Part shown: positions 59,230 to 64,000 of the stretch, piece after piece
Layout: every line of letters begins with the position of its first letter
Position numbering within the stretch: position 1 is the first letter of the stretch
Source of the DNA: an uncultured Lachnospiraceae bacterium
GTDB taxonomy: Bacteria > Bacillota > Clostridia > Lachnospirales > Lachnospiraceae
Assembly: GCA_937910785.1 (NCBI GenBank)
Contig: CALDLG010000021.1
Coordinates: forward strand, 9,589-73,588
Length of the DNA: 64,000 bases
Direction of reading: 5' to 3'
Position numbers and translations under genes: made by a program
Notes under the pieces: generated by a model
What the model was told of the DNA's origin: nothing
The model's database searches: none
Seen by the model: only the letters and a program-made list of their open reading frames with translations

Positions 59230-59592
59230 TTACAATAATGCCTGTCCAAATACTTTTAACAGTTGTTCCTGATGAAAGGGCTTATCAACAAATCCCCTGG
59301 CACCGATTGCTTTGGCCCGATCGAAGGTATCGCCATAGGCCAAAGATGAAATGATAACAATCCTCGCATCCGGGTTGTTTTTCAGAATGATCTCTGCAGC
59401 GTCCAGCCCGTCCATCCCCTGCATAATAATGTCCATCGTCACCAGATCAGGCTTTACCTCGGCGTATTGCCTGATGGCCTCCTCGCCGCTGCGGCAGTGT
59501 GCAACGATCTGATAATCAGTACCCGCCAGGACATCTTCTAACTGAACCCTTACCAACCGAGAATCATCCACCACCATAACTCGCTTACTCAT
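59230..59592 (-). CDS. CheY-like single-domain response regulator
   Basis: A 120-residue receiver domain without an output domain. It has the acidic pocket VVDDSRLVR, phospho-acceptor Asp in DLVTMDIIMQGMDGLDA (about 54), the Ser/Thr site in VIISSLA and Lys in FVDKPF. AAGGAG precedes the ATG. It is the last gene of an operon with a CheX-like protein, a second CheY-like protein and a hybrid kinase. Confidence 0.92.
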   Translation of the reverse strand: MSKRVMVVDDSRLVRVQLEDVLAGTDYQIVAHCRSGEEAIRQYAEVKPDLVTMDIIMQGMDGLDAAEIILKNNPDARIVIISSLAYGDTFDRAKAIGARGFVDKPFHQEQLLKVFGQALL

Positions 59593-59612
59593 TTGATTAT
59601 ATCTCCTTTCTG

Positions 59613-60101
59613 TCAGGATCGCTCTGAAACAGTTCCGTCCGTATGGGAACAGGGAACATGATGAATCAGCTGAGCATTCTCACTGTGCTCATCAGAATAG
59701 GTAAGAACAAATTGCACCTCCTGCCCCTCAGGCTCATAGCGCCCATGACAAAACATGGGCTGGCCAAAATGAGCCGCGACCTGGGTCGCCTGGAACATTG
59801 CACCCGCAATTTTACCGCAGAGCACATTAAAATATTCTTTCGAAAATTCTTCCAGATCCTCAGGGGACACCTCGTCTTCATGGAAAGAATTACAAGCCAT
59901 ACGATACAGCAAGCTGGTATCGGCGCAAAGAGTAAGACTGGTGCTAAACCCCTTGTCGAACGTAATATGGACAGTGCAGATGTCTTCCCCCAGCGACTGA
60001 TTATCCTGATTCAGACGCACACCGGCGGTTTGCTCCGTCACATCCTGGAGCGCCTGATCCAGTATCTGTTCCAGCCTCTCTTTTGTTACTGCAGTGTTCA
60101 T
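59613..60101 (-). CDS. CheX-like chemotaxis phosphatase domain protein
   Basis: A 162-residue protein similar to CheX/FliY/CheC-type phosphatases: TAGVRLNQD, CTVHITFDKGFSTSLTLCAD, SPEDLEEFSKEYFNVLCGKIAGAMF, where the ExxN-like stretch of the helix (EYFNVLCGKIAG) corresponds to the CheX active-site helix. It probably dephosphorylates one or both neighbouring CheY-like receivers. AAGGAGG precedes the ATG. The C-terminal tail (about 140-162) is variable. Confidence 0.75.
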   Translation of the reverse strand: MNTAVTKERLEQILDQALQDVTEQTAGVRLNQDNQSLGEDICTVHITFDKGFSTSLTLCADTSLLYRMACNSFHEDEVSPEDLEEFSKEYFNVLCGKIAGAMFQATQVAAHFGQPMFCHGRYEPEGQEVQFVLTYSDEHSENAQLIHHVPCSHTDGTVSERS

Positions 60102-60116
60102 AAGCCCTCCTTATTA

Positions 60117-60524
60117 TCACGATTCAGAAGCGGATTCCCTGGGTTCTAAAGCACGCTTGATGCGTTCAAGCAGATCGCTTGTCGAAAAAGGCTTTAAGAC
60201 ATAATCGCGAATACCCATTTCGACACTTTTCATGACAGACTCGCTGTTCTCCGATCCGGTCAACATGATCACCGGAATATCTGCCCGTCCTTCCATGGCA
60301 TGAATCAGCTGCAGAACCTGAAACCCATCCAAATTGGGCATCTGAATGTCCAGAAGGATCAGGTCAGGTTTGTTCTTCTCTAAGTATTTCAGGGCACGCA
60401 TTCCGGAATTTGCCGTAACTACATCATAATATGCCCCCAGGTCATCTGTAATTCTGCGTAAAACGAACGCAGTATCATCTATTGCTAAAATACACTTTTT
60501 ATCGTTCTGCTTGTTTTCGTCCAT
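60117..60524 (-). CDS. CheY-like single-domain response regulator
   Basis: A 135-residue receiver: AIDDTAFVLRR, phospho-acceptor Asp in DLILLDIQMPNLDGFQ (about 58), VIMLTGSE and Lys in YVLKPFS. No output domain. GGAGGGAGCTG precedes the ATG. It lies between the hybrid kinase and the CheX-like gene and is a probable phosphorelay acceptor. Confidence 0.92.
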   Translation of the reverse strand: MDENKQNDKKCILAIDDTAFVLRRITDDLGAYYDVVTANSGMRALKYLEKNKPDLILLDIQMPNLDGFQVLQLIHAMEGRADIPVIMLTGSENSESVMKSVEMGIRDYVLKPFSTSDLLERIKRALEPRESASES

Positions 60525-60542
60525 TCTTTCAGCTCCCTCCGG

Positions 60543-63377
60543 TTAATTAAGACGATTCAAAAGCTGGCTCAGCAACAGCTCCGCATTATCGTCTTCATAT
60601 AGCTTAAGCTGCCCTTGAATCTCTTTGAGACTTTCCTCCACATCTTTCGGCAGTTCATGTTGCAGAACTGCCGCCACAATACCGGCACACTCCGATGCTC
60701 TAAAATCTTCCAATTCCTCTAAAGCCTTGCTGACCCGCTCTACCAGTTCGGATAAGGGCAGGGCAGGAAGCTTCTCCGCCTGCGGTTCATCCTGATGCCG
60801 CTGAGCCAGCGCTGCTTCTATCTGTCCAAGCAGCGCCCCATATGCCTCCAGCAACTGAGGGAGCTTCTGGCCGATGAATGCCCGATCCCCCTGTGCAGCA
60901 GCATTTTCCTGTGCGCGGGCCATTTCCGAGACTGCTATAGCTCCGATATTGGCCGAAGCGCTTTTGATCGCGTGTACTTCCGTTCGATATCCGGAGAGAT
61001 CACGGTCGGCAAGCTCCTGTAAAACCTCCAGCTTGCACTGGCCATCCATATAATACAACTCCAGAAGCTCGGCAAATCCATCCTCATCACCCGAATAGTA
61101 ACGCATCGCAGCGTCCATGTCAATCCCTTCAATCTGAAATGAGTCAGAATTCAGAGGCTTACACGTCTCTCCGCTATCGCGGGCCTGCCGCCGATCCTCC
61201 GGAACCCAGCGTTTCAGAAGCTGATCAAGATCTTTCCGATCCAGCGGTTTAGCGATAAAATCCTGAAAACCATTGTCCAGAAACTGCTGACGCATTCCCT
61301 CCATGGCGTTAGCAGTCAGCGCAATTATGGCGGGCGCCGTTCCATTTTCACCGCAGTCTCTGCGGATGATCTCCGCCGCCTCAATGCCGTCCATCATAGG
61401 CATCATATGATCCATGAAAATAATGTCATACCGGGTCTGCCGCACCATTTCAATAGCATCCGGTCCACTTCCTGCCTCGTCTAAATTGAATTTATAATTT
61501 TTCAAAATCCCTCTGGCTACCTTGCGGTTGACCACGTTGTCATCCACCACAAGCACCTTCACATCAGGAGCGGTAAATGCCTCACTCTGTTCCAACTCCT
61601 CCTGCGTTATCTCGGGCATCTCCTCGATTGAGCGCCGGTCCACGATCTTCTGTGGAATGGTAATGGTGACCACTGTCCCCTCTCCATAGACGCTGTCCAC
61701 TTTAATGGTACCGCCCATCATCTCCACCAAATGCTTGACGATGGCCAATCCAAGCCCTGTACCCTCCACGCTCCGGTTTTTCCTCGCATCCACCTGACGG
61801 AAATTCTCAAAAATCTGGCGCATATCTTCCGGCCGGATGCCGCAGCCGGTATCCTCTACCCGGAAGGTGATGATCTCTTCATCCTCGTTCTCTCCGGGCT
61901 CGCCGGTGACACTGGCCCTCACATAGCCCTCCTTAGTAAACTTAATGGCGTTGTTCAGGATATTGATTAAAATCTGCTTGATCCGTCCCTCATCACCGTT
62001 GTAACAGCAGGGAATAGATTCATCGCACTCATACTTCAGGATAAGCCCACGCTTGGAGGCTGCCATATCCATCATACCCACTACCCCACTCACCAGGGTC
62101 TTCAGGTAATAGTTTGTATACACCAGCTCCATCTTACCCGACTCCACTTTGGACAGGTCCAGAATGTCGTTGATGATCGCCAGCAGATTTTTGGCCGCTG
62201 ACTGCACGTCCTTGGCATAGCCGCGGATAGCGGAGTTTTTAGTCTCTTCCATAATAATATCGTTCATCCCGATAATCGCATTCATCGGGGTGCGAATCTC
62301 ATGAGACATATTGGCCAGAAACTCACTTTTGGCGGTGTTTGCCGCCTCAGCCTGCTGCCGCACTCGCTTAATCTCATTGATATAGGCTTTAATATCGGTC
62401 ATATCCAGAACCAAAATGACACAGCCCTGCTTCCGACCGTTATCATCCAGAATCTGTTTACTATGGCACTCGTAGTGCTGCCCGTTAATGGAAAAGCTCC
62501 ATGGAATATTCTCATTAAGCATCTCCTCCCGGAAGTCTTCCACCACCCGAATGTTTTCTCCAAGCTTGTGGGTTGGCAGGCTGGTAAAGATGCGGGCAGC
62601 TGCCCGGTTGTAACTGACCAGCCTGTCGTGGTCGTCCAGAGCAACCACACCATCGCCCAGATTCTCTAACACCTTTTCCGCCGCCAGATGGCGGAAATCG
62701 TAATTACGCCGGCTCCACACCACGATCACTACCATGGACATGGAGATAGTGAACGTCACCGGAGTGAAATCGAAAACCGGTATCAGTTTAAATATGTAGG
62801 TGATCAGAATGATAACGGGCAAGGTCGTAATGGCTAAAATGGTCTGGTACTGGCGGCTCACCTTCTGGTCCGAACGCAGACGAACGGCGCGCGCCAGGGT
62901 GAAAATAGACAAAATATAGGGAATAACGACTCGGGTAAACATGGACAGAACATACAAAGGGCCGTAGGTGATGCTGACATAGTGAAAACCGTCTGCCGTA
63001 GTCAGCCACCGGAATTCCTGATAGAAAATACCGTGCCAGTTAAAGAACGCCGCAGGCAGGATCAGAAAACTGATGGCGCCAAGCGCAATCAGCAGCTTTT
63101 TGGGCGGACGCGCATAGCAGTAAATATAGGTAAACCAGCAGTAACACAACGGCGCGAAGAAAGACCCCACATTTTCCATGGTTATCGCCGTTATGGCAGC
63201 TTCCACAGTGGGGGCAGTCAGCTCCAGCATATAGCCCACATTCTGCGCAAGAGAGCTGCACAGGATGAAAATCAGAAGTTTCTGTTCCCGCGCCCCATCC
63301 CCATTATGCAGCAGAAGCAGGGCCACAAAAGTCAGACACAAGCCAAACCCCTCTAAAGCAATAACAAAATTTACCAT
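60543..63377 (-). CDS. Hybrid sensor histidine kinase with 7TM N-terminus and HPt domain
   Basis: A 944-residue signalling protein. Seven or so helices (residues about 3-225) match the histidine-kinase N-terminal 7TM region. A PAS domain follows (VLENLGDGVVALDDHDRLVSYNRAA), then HisKA with acceptor His in NMSHEIRTPMNAI (about 357), HATPase with GEGTVVTITIP-type G boxes, a receiver domain with Asp in DIIFMDHMMPMMDG (about 657) and a C-terminal HPt domain with His in EVHAIKSASANIGA (about 804). The complete relay chain is therefore in one protein. ATG at 63377 has GGGAGAG 5 bases upstream; GTG at 63383 is too near it. Heads the operon. Confidence 0.92.
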   Translation of the reverse strand: MVNFVIALEGFGLCLTFVALLLLHNGDGAREQKLLIFILCSSLAQNVGYMLELTAPTVEAAITAITMENVGSFFAPLCYCWFTYIYCYARPPKKLLIALGAISFLILPAAFFNWHGIFYQEFRWLTTADGFHYVSITYGPLYVLSMFTRVVIPYILSIFTLARAVRLRSDQKVSRQYQTILAITTLPVIILITYIFKLIPVFDFTPVTFTISMSMVVIVVWSRRNYDFRHLAAEKVLENLGDGVVALDDHDRLVSYNRAAARIFTSLPTHKLGENIRVVEDFREEMLNENIPWSFSINGQHYECHSKQILDDNGRKQGCVILVLDMTDIKAYINEIKRVRQQAEAANTAKSEFLANMSHEIRTPMNAIIGMNDIIMEETKNSAIRGYAKDVQSAAKNLLAIINDILDLSKVESGKMELVYTNYYLKTLVSGVVGMMDMAASKRGLILKYECDESIPCCYNGDEGRIKQILINILNNAIKFTKEGYVRASVTGEPGENEDEEIITFRVEDTGCGIRPEDMRQIFENFRQVDARKNRSVEGTGLGLAIVKHLVEMMGGTIKVDSVYGEGTVVTITIPQKIVDRRSIEEMPEITQEELEQSEAFTAPDVKVLVVDDNVVNRKVARGILKNYKFNLDEAGSGPDAIEMVRQTRYDIIFMDHMMPMMDGIEAAEIIRRDCGENGTAPAIIALTANAMEGMRQQFLDNGFQDFIAKPLDRKDLDQLLKRWVPEDRRQARDSGETCKPLNSDSFQIEGIDMDAAMRYYSGDEDGFAELLELYYMDGQCKLEVLQELADRDLSGYRTEVHAIKSASANIGAIAVSEMARAQENAAAQGDRAFIGQKLPQLLEAYGALLGQIEAALAQRHQDEPQAEKLPALPLSELVERVSKALEELEDFRASECAGIVAAVLQHELPKDVEESLKEIQGQLKLYEDDNAELLLSQLLNRLN

Positions 63378-63379
63378 GC

Positions 63380-63571
63380 TCACTCTCCCGTCTCTGTCTT
63401 ATTTCTTACATTGGCCACACCCAACAAAAGCGCCACCGCAATCACTACGTTACCAATGATTAAGGGAATCTATTTCCCGGTGATTTCCCATCTTCCGTGT
63501 GTTGCTGTGGCTGACCGATTATTCTCCCGTTCCCGCATTATTTCGTTTTCATACACGCTTCCATCACTCAT
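63380..63571 (-). pseudogene. Small membrane protein frame with an in-frame TAG
   Basis: From ATG 63571 (GCGAGGATACC upstream) the frame encodes 33 mostly polar residues (MSDGSVYENEIMRE ... WEITGK), then TAG at 63470-63472. The same frame then continues 29 codons as IPLIIGNVVIAVALLLGVAN VRNKTETGE, a transmembrane helix with a polar tail. It stops with TGA 2 bases before the hybrid kinase start. A 62-codon one-helix protein broken by a nonsense change, a read-through case or a sequencing error would explain this; a chance frame is also possible. Confidence 0.35.
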
Positions 63572-63788
63572 GGTATCCTCGCCAAACTGCGCATATAATT
63601 GCGATAATACGCACGCTCTGCAAACGATACGCCATTTTCGGCCTAATTTTAACATAGATGCTATGGGGATGCAAGAAGATTTTTGGAAAACTCAGGAAAA
63701 TCTCAGGAAAATAAAAACTCATAAATTGAGCAAAGAAAAAGAATCCACCGCAGCGATCAACTGAAATGTGGATTCCTCTCATAATCAA

Positions 63789-63872
63789 TGCTGGTGGCCG
63801 GACTTGAACCGGCACGGGATTGCTCCCGAAGGATTTTAAGTCCTTTGCGTCTGCCTATTCCGCCACACCAGC
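63789..63872 (-). tRNA. tRNA-Leu (TAA)
   Basis: An 84-base class II cloverleaf with acceptor GCTGGTG/CACCAGC and discriminator A, anticodon arm AAGGA-CTTAAAA-TCCTT giving anticodon TAA, a long variable arm and TTCAAGT T-loop. Confidence 0.92.
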
Positions 63873-63950
63873 ATGACATATATGACATCATCCCGAAGAT
63901 CTTTCCGAAAACTCCGGAAGGATACGACGGGAAATGTATCCAAAAATAAA

Positions 63951-64000
63951 TGGGACCTATAGGGCTCGAACCTATGACCCTCTGCTTGTAAGGCAGATGC
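63951..64000 (-). tRNA. tRNA-Val (TAC), partial at the window edge
   Basis: The 3' half of a cloverleaf: anticodon arm TCTGC-CTTACAA-GCAGA with anticodon TAC, TTCGAGC T-loop and the 3' acceptor strand with discriminator A at 63951. The 5' part lies beyond the window. Confidence 0.85.

Overview
The window looks like chromosomal DNA from a Clostridia bacterium, most likely Lachnospiraceae. The inference rests on strong AGGAGG-type ribosome sites, GTG and TTG starts, DegV, LytTR-DUF3021, an AgrC/AgrA-like pair, a BceRS-like cassette and many AraC-controlled sugar genes. No rRNA gene or species-level marker is present.

Layout. 1-11.4 kb is ordinary metabolism and signalling: the 5' part of a mannonate dehydratase gene with a divergent AraC regulator, a two-component system with an FtsX-type ABC transporter (both operons share one promoter motif), a MerR regulator, a TatD-associated radical SAM protein, pyridoxamine kinase and a chemoreceptor. 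11.5-29.8 kb is one same-strand block of eleven genes: P-type Ca2+-type ATPase, TerD, secreted/membrane vWA protein, giant tubulin-like GTPase, two unknown proteins, a zinc-ribbon GTPase, a GAP1-like partner, a MORN-repeat protein, a lipoprotein with a zinc ribbon, and a membrane protein with a TerD-like N-terminus and a C-type lectin fold. It reads as a single multi-protein system combining metal/stress (Ter) parts, two NTPases of different folds and a surface sensor, and is the main candidate for an undescribed conflict or envelope-stress system. A tyrosine integrase and tRNA-Arg follow (30.0-31.7 kb), suggesting a genomic-island boundary.

31.8-35.7 kb is a compact RiPP cluster: a proteusin-like precursor with a nitrile-hydratase-type leader and very hydrophobic core, a PoyD-like radical SAM epimerase and a B12-type radical SAM C-methyltransferase. 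35.9-41.2 kb holds DegV, a LytTR-DUF3021 pair, an SPFH/ribbon-helix-helix/YbjQ operon with an evident tandem operator, and tRNA-Gly. 41.2-47.6 kb is an alpha-galactoside uptake operon (binding protein, two permeases, GH36 alpha-galactosidase) with a divergent AraC regulator. 47.7-59 kb has a DUF4353-like protein, two MGMT-type proteins, a GGDEF protein, an AgrC/AgrA-like pair without signal peptide genes, a GH94-type phosphorylase, another AraC regulator and a sugar O-acetyltransferase. 59.2-63.4 kb is a signalling operon (7TM hybrid kinase, CheY, CheX-like, CheY), preceded by a small membrane-protein frame broken by an in-frame TAG. The window ends with tRNA-Leu and a partial tRNA-Val.

All functions are inferred from reading the translated sequences; no database search was run.
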